Shown: piece by piece, positions 47,742 to 59,821 of the stretch
How the letters are laid out: every line of letters starts with the position of its first letter
Numbering within the stretch: the first letter of the stretch is position 1
NCBI GenBank assembly: GCA_020809705.1
Contig: CP085830.1
Location: 3,906,001-3,970,000 of the forward strand
Direction of reading: 5' to 3'
Source of the DNA: Calonectria ilicicola
Taxonomy: Eukaryota > Ascomycota > Sordariomycetes > Hypocreales > Nectriaceae
Length of the DNA: 64,000 bases
Made by a program: the position numbers and the translations under genes
Notes under the pieces: model-generated
Seen by the model: only the letters and a program-made list of their open reading frames with translations
The model's database searches: none
Told to the model about the DNA's origin: nothing

Positions 47742-50700
47742 TTAAGAACCACGGAAAAGAAATTGCATATCCTCGGGGCTCAACGACTCCATTGCTTTGT
47801 CATCAGCATTAACAGTGGAGTGGATCATGCTCGTCTTCTTTTCTTGAATCAAGACCATGCGGCTTTCGACAGAGTCCTCAATGCATAGCCGGGTAATGGT
47901 ACATGGACGTGTTTGTCCAATGCGGTGACATCGATCAGCGGATTGCCACTCAGCTGCCGGGTTCCACCACCTATATACAAGTTAGCATAGATCAGAGCAA
48001 GCATTAGAGTTGGAAAAACACTCACGGGTCAACGATGAAAACGCGAGAGGCCTCAGTAAGATTGAGAGCCACGCCACCAGCCTTGAGGGACACCAAAAAA
48101 CATTCGACGTCGATATTGCTCATGAAGTGATCGATAGAGGCTTGGCGCTGGGCAGGTGTCATGCTACCGTCGAGCATGACGGTCGTGATACCAGCCCGAC
48201 GAAGTCGCCATTCGATCAATTGAAGCATTGTTGTAAATTGGGAAAAGATAATGGACTTGTGGGAGGCATTATCAGAACGGAGCTTGTGAAGTTCATGCAC
48301 AAGCAGCTCAATCTTCGATGAAGAAGTCCAATTCTCCATCTTGATTCGATTAATAATCGAGTTCTTCTTAACCATGCCTTCTTCCTGTTCAATCTCTGGT
48401 TGTTCGAGATCAATAGACAAGGGAATATGGCAGCGCGGGCAATCAGGTTCAGATGCAGAGCGGACATAGCTACTGACACAAGCTCTACAAAAGTCGTGCT
48501 TACACCGGCTGCGGATAGTGTCCTCGGCAGGTTCATCGCAGATACCACAAACCAAAATATTCTGGCCACCTTCAGCATTCTTTTTGAGAATCAAATCTGG
48601 ATGGTCGGCAACTTGTCGCATCTGCATAATTAAGCCGAAAATGTTGGCATAGTTGTTCAGCAAAACTCCCTGAGCGACGTAGGTGTCAAAATTACGCTTG
48701 CCGTTCGTCATGATACTGTTTGCAAAGTCGTTCTCCTCTTCTCCAAAGAATTGGCGATCAACATAAATCTCTTTGACAGGCAACTCCATCGAGTTGGTGT
48801 GATCCTTCTTGAGGCGACGCAGCATAATTCGTTCCGTCATTAGTCGAAGCTTTCTAAAAGCTTCTCGCCCAGGGCCCAGGTTGCCAAACTTCTGAATGGG
48901 ATTAAGAAGTTCCTGGTTGAAAACAGAGACATGCTGCATTCCGGCATGATTGCAGTGACTACAGCGGCTATCTTCGTCCATCGTCCACTCCAGTGTAGAG
49001 CAGGGACATTGCTTGCACAGGTAGGATGCAAAGGGGCGAATGTTGAGAAAGCGAATCAATGAGAAGAATTCTCCAATTCGGTTCTGAAGAGGGGTTCCGG
49101 TCAAGCACCAACGGAAGGTGGTCTTGAGCGCAAAGCATGCCTTGGCAGTCATTGTAGTGCGGGTTTTAATACAATGAGCCTCGTCAAGAATAACGCGATG
49201 GAAATTGATCGAGTGTATGACACTTTTTTCCTTGTAAATCCCGTCCTTGCGCTTGAAGCCCTTTTCTTGCTTGCGGTAAATGGATTCCAAACTGTTATAC
49301 GACATCATAATGACGTCGAATTTCTTCAGATCTCGAGCAGTCATGGACTTAGTTTTTTGGTTTGTACCGTGAAAAACAAATGTCTTCAGTGTGCCATCAG
49401 TATAAGACTTGATCTCCTGTTGCCACTGCATCAGAGCGACAGGCGGCACAAGCACAAGAGAGGGTTGTTTGGCAGGGTAATCCGACATAATCAGCGAGAC
49501 GGCTTGGATCGTCTTGCCCAGACCCATTTCATCTCCAAGGAGGCCACCCTTCCACTCGGTCTGCTCCATTGCCGTCATCCAGGCAAGACCTTCAAGCTGA
49601 AATGGCTTCAGTTGTCGAGAGATTGTTTGGGGCTGGGCCGCTCGACCGGCTTTCAGAATCGGCATATTCTCCAAGTCCTCCCACATAGTTTTGATTTCAG
49701 GATGGTGGGCTTCAAGCCGGTCACGCTCCTTTCTAAGGCGCGATTTATTCTCTGGCCTTCTGAATGCACGTCGTGTTCGAGCAATCCGTCGCATCTCAGC
49801 ATTCGCAGTAGCTTCGTCACCACTATTTTCGGCGCTACTGAGAGGATTTGCGACTGATGAGAACTCTGAACTCTCATCAAGGTTAATTTCAGGATGGCCT
49901 TCGCGAGATTCAGAACCTTCAAGCGAGGCCGTCGAGACTGCCCTACGGGCAGGAAGGGTAGATGAAGGGGGCGGTACTTGTCGACCCCGGGCCCTGCCCG
50001 CAGGCGCACGAGCAGCTGGCTTTGCGCGTCCGCGGGCCTTTGCCAATGGTGCATCTTCTTCGCTAGATGCTGCGTTGTCTTCATCAGCACTCACATCCTC
50101 TTCGTCTGTGAATGAAGCATCGGCGTCTGAATCGAAATCCTCATCATCCTCCAACTCAGCTGCCGCAGCTATTTCTGCATCCATGTCAATGTCGGAATCT
50201 GGTTGCTCATCAGAATCGGGGATAATTTTGGCCTTCTTCAACTGTCGACTAATGTCGATGGAAGTTCCAGTTGAGGCTCGATTTCTCTTGGAAGCGGCAG
50301 CTTTAGGAGGTGCAGGGGATGGAGTCGATGCCGATGCACGTGTGCTTCTGCGAACAGGTAGCTTTGGAATAACATTATTCTCCGTTTTAGCGAACTCCTC
50401 TTCCTGGAGACGACGAGCAATGGTTGCATCGGGTGATGTGTCTGAGAACTCATCTTCATCTTCTGAGTTATCGATCTCTATCTTCTTGTCCTTTGGAGCA
50501 GACTTCATAGAGTAGATGCTTTTTCGAAGTTGTCTTTCCCGGTCTGCGCCATTCCGAAGGGACGGTCCAGGAAGTTGCACTTCAAAGGAAGAAGACGAGG
50601 ACTTATTGACTTCGGTAATAGCAGGAGTTGGCACCATACTTGTTGCAGGTGTAGATAGTTCGCTATCAGAAGTACCATCCATTGGGGTTGACACAGAAGA

Positions 50701-51047
50701 AACTGGTTGGCTAGCAAGTGTGGAAGCTTTGCTTGGTCTTCCACGGCCTCTCTTAGAAGGGCCGGGAGTGGGTGCAGGAGACTCATCGGCAGCCACGGGT
50801 GTCTTTCTTGGGCGGCCCCTTCGTTTAGCTCCAGCAGCAGGGCTTTCGGTAGCTTCTGAATCACCAGCCGCAGACGCTGAGAGGTTCTTATTTGAGGCTG
50901 ACCGGGTCAACCGACCAGTCCCAACAACAGAAGGGTCCCGAGAATCTAAACAATTAGTAAAATAAAGCACGATTGGATGCGGCCAACCTCACCAGTGATC
51001 GAGGAGGGGGTAGCAGATCCCCGAAGGGACGGGCGGCCTCGAGGCAT
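47742..51047 (-). CDS. RAD16: RAD16-type SWI/SNF ATPase with RING finger (global genome excision repair)
   Basis: Partner of Rad7 in a complex that finds damage in non-transcribed DNA; it combines a Snf2-type DNA translocase with a ubiquitin-ligase RING. Three exons: 51047-50993, 50945-48026 and 47970-47742, with introns of 47 and 55 bases. The product is 1067 residues, longer than yeast Rad16 because of a 450-residue N-terminal tail. The tail is rich in Ser, Pro, Asp and Glu and has two AT-hook-like motifs (KRRGRPRK near 59, KRGRGRPSK near 83). The helicase core has the Walker [10 protein letters not shown] (GLGKT at 493-497), DEAH at 606-609 and LTGTPLQNR. The RING finger (Cys and His ligands at about 818-857, CGICDEP...[10 protein letters not shown]...CPRC) is inserted between the ATPase halves, as in Rad16 and Rad5. 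The C-terminus has WWNPAAEWQ and HRIGQTRP (motif VI). It is head to head with RAD7. Confidence 0.95.
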
Positions 51048-51909
51048 AATAACGGTAGTTTCCAACAAGTGAGCATTCAACACTAAATGCGATTGCCAGT
51101 TGGCAAGGTGCAATACTGAAAAGGGGATGTGCCGGATAATAGGGATTTTCCACCTCAAGTCCCACCAGGAAATCTAGGCAAGTAAAGGAAACCAAGGTCC
51201 CAGCACAATGCCAGTGATAACTGGGGTGAGAGGCCGACGAAACTGATACCGTTCAGGCACTCCACTGTCCTACGTCAAAGAGTGGGACAAAGGGCAGCCA
51301 GGAGGTTGAGAGTGCCGCAGTACAGCACGAATGACAACAAAAGCAGCCGTGAAGCAGACAAAGATTTGGGATTTCCACCATGCACTGGAGATGAAAACCC
51401 AGCTCCAGCAGGGGGGAATGGAATAAAGGACAGGGAGAGGATGAAAAAAGTTGCCACTGGGCTCGCTTTTCGGGAAGTTGGAACAAGGCGCCAAATTCAC
51501 GAATTCACAGTGTCGCAAACAGTGCAATGGTCCGCGTTGCCCCTCTACGCGAAATCACGTGCGTCATAAATGCACTGTACAACTTCACTAGACTCCACGA
51601 GATTTGTGTTGGGTTTCAAGCCACTAAACAGTGCGTAATTTCCCGGTTGCTGCCTATCTTGCGCATTAGCTTTAGTCAGTACTGTGCTAATTCCGTGTCC
51701 GTTTGTCTCGCACGCTGTGATCGTCTCTGAACGGGAGAACTGAACGACGCCACCTACCTCTCCTTGCGCCAGCCGCAAGCAAGCTGTCCCTGTTCCAATT
51801 CTTTGCGCAAACTTTGTAATGATCGCCCGCCCGTCCAAGGGGGGTTGATGTGACACTTTTTGGCCATTTTCATTTCAACCACAGCGCTGCTTCACTTCAA
51901 GACTGCATC
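51048..51909. promoter_or_regulatory. Shared divergent region of RAD16 and RAD7
   Basis: 862 bases separate the two start codons. A CACGTG palindrome lies at 51556-51561, about midway. Frames in this region are short and lack motifs. The region should contain both promoters and leaders. Confidence 0.6.
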
Positions 51910-51970
51910 ATGTACCTGCTTACTCCCCCCTTTAGGTCCCACGTCCGATGATAGCTGACTTGCTCTCAGG
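51910..51970 (+). other. Start codon split by an intron (AT^G) in RAD7
   Basis: The bases AT at 51910-51911 are followed by the donor GTACCT. The acceptor TCTCAG ends at 51969, with a CTGAC branch point about 11 bases before it, and G51970 completes the ATG. The joined context is good, with A at -3 and G at +4. Unspliced RNA would instead read ATG TAC CTG and stop at codon 14, so only spliced RNA gives Rad7. Confidence 0.75.
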
Positions 51971-53975
51971 GCCCGCCGTAGCCAGCGCCAGAGCCGAAAC
52001 CAAGCTCAAAACCCGCAGGAAACCAACGACCAGGATGAAACCCCCAGCGTTCCTCAGAATCAGAGGCAAACTCGCGCCGTTTATGGACCGTAAGCGCACT
52101 CTTTTTTTCTCTGCCCGAGTTTACTAAACTGATCCTCCTTAGACAATCGGCATTGACGGATTTCCTTGCCGTAAGTTTAAATGTTCTTGTAGTTTCGATA
52201 ACAATGCTAAATTTCATCATCAGTCTCACAACATCTCGGCGACACGAATCAGGGAGGATGCTGAAGCGCGTCGCCGCGAGGCTACCGGCAGACAGCGACA
52301 GGGTGAGGAAGTTGCTGATGAGTCTGTGGCGATTGCAGCCGAGTTCAACACTTCAGCACAACTAGATGAAATTGACGAAGTCGAAGCTGAGCAGCAGTCC
52401 AAAAAGGATAAAACCAAGCAAAAGGCTCTGGAGAAGATTAAAGCGAGCAAGTCATTCAAAAAGCGAAAGAAGCAAGCTGGCGATGATGATGACGACGATG
52501 ACATCGCTCGTGCAATCTTTGAGGAACGCGGTGCTCCACTGCCAGGTCAAATGGAAAACTGTGCCATTTGTTCCAAGCGCTTCACGGTCACACCATATTC
52601 AGTTGCTGGGCCCGATGGTGGTTTGCTCTGTGCCCCATGTGGACGGAAAGTAGCCAAAGAGCAACAACAAAGCCAACCCAAGAAGAAACCACGAAAACAA
52701 ACCGGCGCAAGTGGCGTTGGTAGGCGAAGAGCCATCCAAAGCAGGATGCTGGATGGCGATGTTGGTACCAAGAGTTTGGCAACGCTCTGCGTCCAAACAT
52801 TGGCCAAGAACGTTGATCTAGCCGATAGTCTTGGTGATTTGCCTGACCATCTCATCGACAAGATTGCACGAATCTTTTCTAAACGCCGCCTCTTAAAGCC
52901 AGATACTCTTCCCCTTTTCGCACAGCCCAATACAGAGACGCTAAGTATCTATGACGGCGCGAAACTAAGCGATCAGGACTACATTAGCATTTTCCAAGTT
53001 GCTCGAAACCTCCGACACTTGAAGATTCGCTGTGGCATCCAGTTCAAAGATGAAGTAATGGACTACCTATTAACACGCGCCATCTCACTTGAATCTTTTT
53101 ACCTTCATGGCGCAAACCTTCTTAGCGAAGAGAAGTGGCATGAATTCCTGTCGTCCAAAGGACAGAACTTGAAAGGACTTCAAGTTTACTACACTGATAA
53201 TCATTTCGGCGATGAAAGCATAGCAAAGCTTAGAGGGCACTGCCCGAATCTAGCCCGATTGAAGGTTGAGAATAATCAAAAGGTCACAGACGAAGGTGTC
53301 AAGTCCATAGCTGAAATATCCAGCCTCCAGCATCTTGGACTTCAGCTACAGAATAAGACGACCAATGCTGCGTACACTCACACAATTTCTAAGATTGGGA
53401 AAAATCTTCAGACCTTCTCACTCAAGATTGTCCCCGATCTTGATGATACCGTTTTGAAGTCAATCAACGAGCACTGTCGCTCTTTAACAAAGCTTCGCAT
53501 TACTGACAGCGAGTTCATGACGGATGATGGGTTTGTTGCACTGTTCAGTGACTGGGCCAACCCACCCCTCCACTATATCGACTTTCAGAAATGCCGTCAG
53601 CTTGATTCGACCAAGCCACGTGAAAACCCGGATTCAATTGGCCTATGCAGTGAGGGGTTCAAGGCATTGATGGCCCACTCAGGCCAAAAGCTCCGATGCC
53701 TCAACGTTCATGCCTGCAGGCACATTTCACGTGAGGCTTTCGAAACCGTCTTTGATGACAAGTCCATTTACCCCGAACTGAAAAAGTTGGAGATTTCTTT
53801 TTGTGAGGAAGTGACAGATTTTGTACTAGGTAGCATCTTCCGAGCATGCCCTAACATCCGAGAGGTAAATGTCTTTGGTTGCATGAAGGTCAAACAAGTT
53901 CGCGTGCCACGCGGTGTCATCTTGGTTGGCGTTCCCAATGCGCAGGGCATGATTACAGAGGGCGCAGATGATTGA
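51910..53975 (+). CDS. RAD7: RAD7-type leucine-rich repeat protein (global genome excision repair)
   Basis: Rad16 partner in damage recognition and ubiquitin ligation. Predicted exons: 51910-51911 (AT of the start codon), 51970-52089, 52143-52170 (28 bases) and 52224-53975. Introns are 58, 53 and 53 bases and the product is 633 residues. The first intron splits the start codon, giving MARRSQRQSRNQ; no other in-frame ATG precedes the conserved GPQSALTDFLASHNISATRI signature of Rad7. An acidic and Lys-rich segment follows, then a zinc-ribbon-like pair (Cys163 and Cys166, Cys186 and Cys189, in ENCAICSKRF...GGLLCAPCGRK). From about residue 230 to 620 there are leucine-rich repeats of the F-box/cysteine-containing type (for example LARLKVENNQKVTDEGVKSI). 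The alternative of a later start would lose the signature. RNA evidence is needed only for the first two junctions. Confidence 0.9.
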
Positions 53976-54282
53976 TTTATAACTCGCGGTTTTTTTTCTT
54001 GTGGAAAATGTGGCGTTTGGGGTATGTTGTTGTCTCAACACATGATGTTGCTGATTGTGCACTGTTTCATGCGGTTTCATTCGGCAACGCTTTGTATTCT
54101 CAGATAGATTTTTAGGCCCTCTCGTGGCAACTCATATATGTACGCTAATCGCTCAATGTTTCCAACCCAGTCAATATGCAGACATGACGCTTCCAACGCA
54201 ATGTAATTGAACAAGAAAAAAAAAGTGCCTCCCAAAATCAACACCAACACCAGATTCTGGTTCCTCGCCGTCTTGGGGCTTT
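53976..54282. other. Convergent 3' region of RAD7 and the lipase gene
   Basis: About 300 bases between two facing stop codons, with a T9 run just after the RAD7 stop and an A-rich run near 54210-54223. No gene is seen. Confidence 0.6.
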
Positions 54283-55417
54283 TCAAGAAGATGCCGTCAT
54301 GTTGGCGACATATTCCATATCCAACTTGGCCCAGTTGTTGACCTTGGCCTCGAGCTCTGCATCGGTGAGACGCTTCCATGAGAAACTGTCGGTAGAGCAG
54401 CCCGAGACATCCTGGAAGTAAGTGAGATGAGCTTCGATGTCAAGGCCAGTGGTGCCAGCATTGCAGTTTGTGTTGGCAATGCCCTCACACACCTTGATGT
54501 CAGATACAGAGTAGGCAGTGGTGGTTGCGGAGCCAGTAGATAGCCAGTACTCGGGGGATGTGTGTCGGTAACCAAAGATGATAGGAGGCAGACGGGGCAC
54601 GGGGTCATCCAAATGGGTGACGCGGTACTCGCCGCCAGTCTGGCTGGTCACAAAGTCGGCGAAGGCGTCATTGCCGACACGAGGCGAGCCGTAAGAGTAA
54701 AGTTCAACGGCGATGCCATCGGCGCGGAGGTATGCTGCGGCAAGCAGGGCGACGGCAGCTCCGAGGGAATGGCCCGTTGCAACGACGGTGTAGCCAGAGT
54801 TGGCGCTCTTAGCTGCGGTCACGGCCGTCTTGACAGCCGAGGAGATCTCGTCCCAGGCATCCTGGAAGCCCGAATGGGTCTTGCAGTCGCTGACAAGGTC
54901 GCAGTCTGAAAACAAGAACTGCAGGTTGGTGATCCAGTTACGAACGTTGGAGCTACCGCGGATCGAGATGACAATCTCTTTACGGGTAGCATCTGTGGCA
55001 ACGTAACCAGCGATACCAGTGCTCTCGCCGCTATCGAAGAGTTAGTATCAATACATGAATTCTTTTTTTAATAATAATTTGGGATCTCCATACCCAAAAG
55101 TTGCCGCAACAACAGCACCGTTGCTCTCGACATCGGCACAGTATCCAGAGCAAGTGACGGCCGAACCAACGGCGGTGTCATAGTTGCAATAAGCAGCACC
55201 AGCATGCTGGACATAGTACTTAAAGTTGGCCAGGTTCTGAGTGGTCACAGTAACATCTACAGGATCCCATGTTAGCCTCTTGGCTCTTCTTACTACTGAA
55301 TATTGGTTACGGGGAGGGGGGGAGAAACACACCTCGATCCTGGAGAGCACGAAGATAGTTTCCGATGGAAGCGGCAGTGGTCAAGCCGACCATGGAGAGC
55401 AAAGAGAGGATATGCAT
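54283..55417 (-). CDS. Secreted class 3 lipase (Thermomyces/Rhizomucor lipase type)
   Basis: Predicted extracellular triacylglycerol lipase or related esterase. Three exons: 55417-55333, 55256-55094 and 55030-54283, with introns of 76 and 63 bases. The product is 331 residues. The N-terminus MHILSLLSMVGLTTAAS is a likely signal peptide. The nucleophile elbow GHSLGAA has Ser171; Asp225 in HLDDPVPRLPP and His284 in DIEAHLTYF complete the triad, in the spacing of the fungal class 3 family. IRGSSNVRNW supplies the oxyanion-hole region and SPEYWL is a family hallmark. Six or more Cys residues suggest disulphides. Feruloyl esterases share this fold, so substrate cannot be fixed from sequence. It is the only secreted hydrolase in the window and is convergent with RAD7. 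Confidence 0.93.
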
Positions 55418-58400
55418 GTTGGCAACTATAATTGGCAACGAGATGGTATACACAGGACAAAGGATGCCAGGTATGTATATACTGGACCAGGACAACGAGA
55501 GACTTGGGCCTCGCCTTTATGAAAGACGGCGTAAGGATGATGCTGGATGGGCTCTCTCTACTATTCCCGAAACCTTCCCAGGGACTTATATTGGTTTATA
55601 TGTATTTTCTTCTGGCTCCTTGGCATCTTCTCTCCACCCTCAGCTCGTATCCATCTCCCATCCTGTGTGGCATCCATCTCGACCCGTCTAACCACATGGG
55701 AACCTGGTCGGCCAAACCCAGCTCCAGCATGGCACGATGCTACATGGGGGGAGCTCTCTGGACAGAGCTAAGTCCTTCTCGCAAAAGAACAAGACACCGC
55801 GCTGGCAGCTGATTTGGCAGGCCGGCGTGGAAGAGCGGCGGCTAAGGCACTGGGTAAGGTTTTGGGGTTTTGGGGACTTGGGAGCCAGGGTCCGTTGCGG
55901 TCAAGGTCCCTAAAGCGGAAACGAGAGGGGGGGGTGAGAAGGCTTTTTCTTGGCGATCTTCCGGAAGAGCGGCGAATGGGCGACAGTGGGCGACAGAGGG
56001 CACGGATTGGGAAACTACATCAAATGGTCTATGTCGATGACAATGTTATCGTCACATTGCTATCAATAGATTGTCAAATTGATTAGCGGCCTTGTGTAAA
56101 CGAGGTCGAGGCTAGATCCGCATGAGGCAGTGATGGGTTAATTAGGAGCTTCTTTTTTTACCCTTCTTTTCTTTTCTTTTCTTCCCGCAGGATTGATTAG
56201 TTAATAATGCCTTGGGCCTTGGACCTTGGGGGCTGTTCCCGGCGACGGTTCCCACGGGAAGGGATTGCATGGGACGTGCGTGGGCGTTTGGGATACATGG
56301 AGAGGGCGCCGGGATGAGGCCGACGACCGGCAGAGTTCCATTACAGCAATCGTCAGCCAGGATGCGAGCAATGTCTGACAGGACAAGATCCACGAATAAT
56401 GGTTCTATGGCGGTCAGGAAAAATCCCCATCATTCAACGAAACCTTGAGAGGACCCTTGGCCTGGGGCCATTTTCGCCCTTGCCAGGTGATCCTCCTAGC
56501 CCAGACATCTGGTGGGGTTGGTCCCCTTGGCAATTCGCTAATGGGAAATGGCAAGATGAGGAGTGCAGGTACGCGGCATGAATGTTGTTGATGGTGGTTG
56601 AGAGGGGAAAGGAAGGGAAAGGGTGTAGGAGGTGTGAGGCTCGATTCGTGGGATCGTCTATAGCCAAGGCATTGGCATTGGCATTGGCACATGTCAAGCA
56701 AGCAACACACCAATTGCCAGCACCGAATTGGCGCCCAGGGTTGCAATATCTGCCAACCATTTCCTAGTGCAGTGTCTGCTTTGCTTCGTCACGTCACACG
56801 ACGCACGCAGGGCTCCCGCACCCTGGTCCGACGACGACAATCACGTCCGGAATTTTCTCCATCTGCCGGGGGGCCGACGTCATTTCTCAAGACTGTCAAC
56901 ATCGGCCTTTTGGGCCTTGGGGGGGTCAGCCTAGCCCGTAAACTGAGCCTCTGCCCGAGATGTGCTAACGCAAAGGCGGAACGTCGACTTCCTCCTTACT
57001 GCACTGGGAGCCCTGGGGCCGAGTGAGTTTGGCGGGCACCCTGGCCTGTCCAGAGCCCAAGCTCCCCCCCGGGGGGCCCTCTATTTGTGGGCTTTGTGGG
57101 GGAACAAGTTTGGAGTTCGTGACGGTCCCCTGGTGGCGGGATTTCCAACGCACGTATGTCGGCCATACACAGTTGCAGGGCGAAGCTATAGTGCAGTTCG
57201 ACGACGTGCCTCAACCCGCAGGTTCCCACTAAAACCCATAAGCTCGTTTATTAATTAACACGGCATGCGCAGAAGCTATGCCAGATAACCTATGTAATGT
57301 ACATACGCTGGGCGCCCAGCCCCTATTCGAGAAACCAGCCTGTTCCCTGTATCGCCTGCCGCCTGCCCCCCGTTGTGATGGCCTCGCCTTGAGTTATTGG
57401 ACGGCTGCAACTTGAGGCTTGCTCAGCGCCACCACCACCGCCATCACACCTACCGTACGTACGTACATGGCCCCCCGCTGCAGCTGCTGCTTGCCCACCA
57501 CCACCACCACCCACATCGTGCCTTGTGCCTTGTGCCTGTGCCGATCGACGATGTTCAGCCCACAGCCAGCCGCATGAAACGCATAGGATCAAATTCACCT
57601 CCCTAATCCGAGCCGTCACTCCGCCCTCCTCCCACCTGAGGCCTCGTCGTAATCAGATCCCGTCTGACTGTATTTCTTGATCCGAGTTTTTTCGCTCTCG
57701 CTCATCATGTGCCTGAGCTGCGCCGTCGTGTTCCTGAACATCACGGGTCCTGCAGGAGCGGGAGAGTGGCAGGTTTCTGGGGTACAAGGCCGATGCGGTT
57801 GTGGCGCCGCCCAAGCCTATTCGCTCCGCAAAAATGCACGTTGGGTTGTATCGTGTCTCATACGCTATGTGGTAAGACGCAGATTCGTAGCATCTCTCTC
57901 CGTTGAGAATGGCACCGCCGCTCCAAAGACCAAAGAACGCCGAACCCATTCATGCTCCGACCCTAACCCCGCAGTCTAGCTCTGGTGCTGCTTGATGCTA
58001 AACCACCGAATGCCTTCTTTTCCCACCAATGTCTCCTCACGGCCATTCAAAGCTTTCTCTTTGCGGTGACATCTCCGGGTGCCGTACGGTGCCGGCGCCA
58101 TGGTTCTCTGCCATGGTACTCTTCCAATGCCTGCCGTCAGCTTCGCAAGTCCCGCTTCATCCGGGAAATATCCTGATGGATGCCCAACCTCAAGCCGAGA
58201 ACCCCCCCTCTCTCAGAGTTTTGAACTAGTAACATATACCTCCGTAAAAGCGGCGGCGGCGGCACAAGATGCCAGACTTAGTCTTGACTAGGGTTGCCCT
58301 TTTGATCACCGAGATCAACTGAGACTCCCCACCACACACGACGACATTCCCAGGTCCGAGGCACTATCCGTCCAATGGGGTTTGACTGATCCCGCATGCA

Positions 58401-58678
58401 TTCACCCGCTACGCATCTCATTATCACTTTCTTCTGCAAGCAAGCCCATAGGTTTGAATTGTCGTGTTTGTACAGTTGTATCACACCAGGGAGAGGCGGG
58501 GGGACGACGCCATCGCCTCGGCTTCACCTGTCAACATGTCCCCCCTCATTCATTTGTATCGTACAGCAGATGATCATTCCGTTACCCACCACCGCCAACC
58601 CGATTCCCACATTCCTTTTTCGTCAATGCATTATAGAATTGCCCTTGCATGTCTACGCATCCCTCGGTGCCCACGTGC
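55418..58678. other. Gene-free region between lipase and bL34m
   Basis: 3.3 kb without a supported gene. It holds the lipase promoter, a CTTTT repeat (about 56164-56182), ACGT units (about 57454-57466) and a CAC/CCA repeat (about 57486-57512). Frames are short, scattered over both strands and lack motifs. Confidence 0.5.
56164..56182. repeat. CTTTT pentanucleotide repeat
   Basis: Three to four tandem CTTTT units in intergenic DNA. Confidence 0.75.
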
Positions 58679-59162
58679 TTAAGCTGAGATGTTCTTGCGG
58701 CCCTTGATGCGCCTTCGGAGCAGAATCTTGCGTCCCGTCCTGCTGCGCTGGCGGTAGAGGAAGCCGTGTCTCCTCTTCTGGACCAGGCGGGTCGCTCCGT
58801 TCATCGTGTTTCGCGGGCCGCATCGGATCTGCGTGCCCCCCAAGGCAGGGTGAGACGAGATGGCGCTCGTCGGGACAACATCAGCGGTGGCAGTGGCGGC
58901 GGAGGAGGGGGTGAAGGTGGTGGGCAGTGCGGTTCGGCGGATTGCGGCGGTGAGGGGAGTCAGAGACGGGCGGAGAGGGACGAGAGTCGTGAAAGTCCTT
59001 TGAGGTGCGAATGTCAGTATCATGATCACCAACTCCTCCTCACTATGGATCGATAACCCAGCGTGAGGCCATGCAGGGCGAGGCTTACCTGGGGGATTGG
59101 GAGAGCGGCTTGGCCAGAACAGGTCGCGCAATGCGCGTGATTGACTTGAACATTGTGTTCAT
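58679..59162 (-). CDS. Mitochondrial large ribosomal subunit protein bL34m
   Basis: Small basic protein of the mitochondrial 54S subunit, homologous to bacterial RpmH. Two exons: 59162-59089 and 58997-58679, with a 91-base intron. The product is 130 residues. The N-terminus (MNTMFKSITRIARPVLAKPL) looks like a mitochondrial presequence, followed by an Ala/Thr/Pro-rich linker. The C-terminal 45 residues are the L34 domain: NTMNGATRLVQKRRHGFLYR, then RTGRKILLRRRIKGRKNISA. The two Met codons MNTM are both possible starts; I chose the first. The yeast counterpart is MRPL34. Confidence 0.93.
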
Positions 59163-59821
59163 AGCGATTGAGCACGCAGGGGAGTCGTCTGCGGGCGGGA
59201 ATGGGTAGCTGTAATGGCGGACGGTGGTGAGGTCCAAGACGATGTTGAAATTTTGGGCTAAGCTTCGGATTGGAGCATTTCTGGTGGGGCCGTCCCAATT
59301 GACAGCCTTGCCCGCAAAGTGTCGCAGTTGACTTACCCTATACCTATTGAAGATGCTCAGGATGAAGAGCCATTGCGGATTACGACCGGCCAATAGTTCA
59401 TCAATATAAAGTATTTTTCAAACTAGAGTCAAACTAAAATTGATTTTTCTTGGATTTCTCTTGTTCTAAATGTTTATTTGGTTCTTAAACCCGAAATTTG
59501 GCAAAACGATAAGACTTGACCCAAAATCGGTTCTAGTTTGACTAGAGAAACTAATGGCGAGTTGATGCCATTGGGATGAAAGAAAAATTAGGATCCAGGT
59601 TTCTTTTCAACTAACATAACAAACAATTCAATTGATTCAAAGCAAGTATGCCATGTCATGTCGGGTTAGAAAGCATTGCATGGAAATGAATGTAGCCCTT
59701 CCTCTAGATCATCACTTTTAAACAAGTCTAGATATGCTTATATGTAACACTACTCGTATGATTTGAGAAGAGCTTCCGTATAAGCTTTAATTCAAGAAAG
59801 GACCTTCATTAAATCATTGTT
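59163..59821. other. Spacer between GrpB gene and bL34m
   Basis: AT-rich from about 59400. No supported frame. The 10-base inverted pair AGTCAAACTA (about 59426) and TAGTTTGACT (about 59535) is visible, which is too weak to call an element. It should contain the bL34m promoter and the GrpB 3' region. Confidence 0.5.

Noticed and set aside
47519..47812. 97-codon plus-strand frame
   Set aside because: Overlaps the RAD16 3' exon in antisense and lacks motifs.
49174..50515. Plus-strand frames of 227 and 274 codons
   Set aside because: Antisense of the RAD16 acidic N-terminal tail and ATPase; Ser-rich mirror of Asp/Glu codons.
59417..59552. Short inverted repeat AGTCAAACTA / TAGTTTGACT
   Set aside because: Ten bases only, in AT-rich spacer DNA, with no element between; likely chance.
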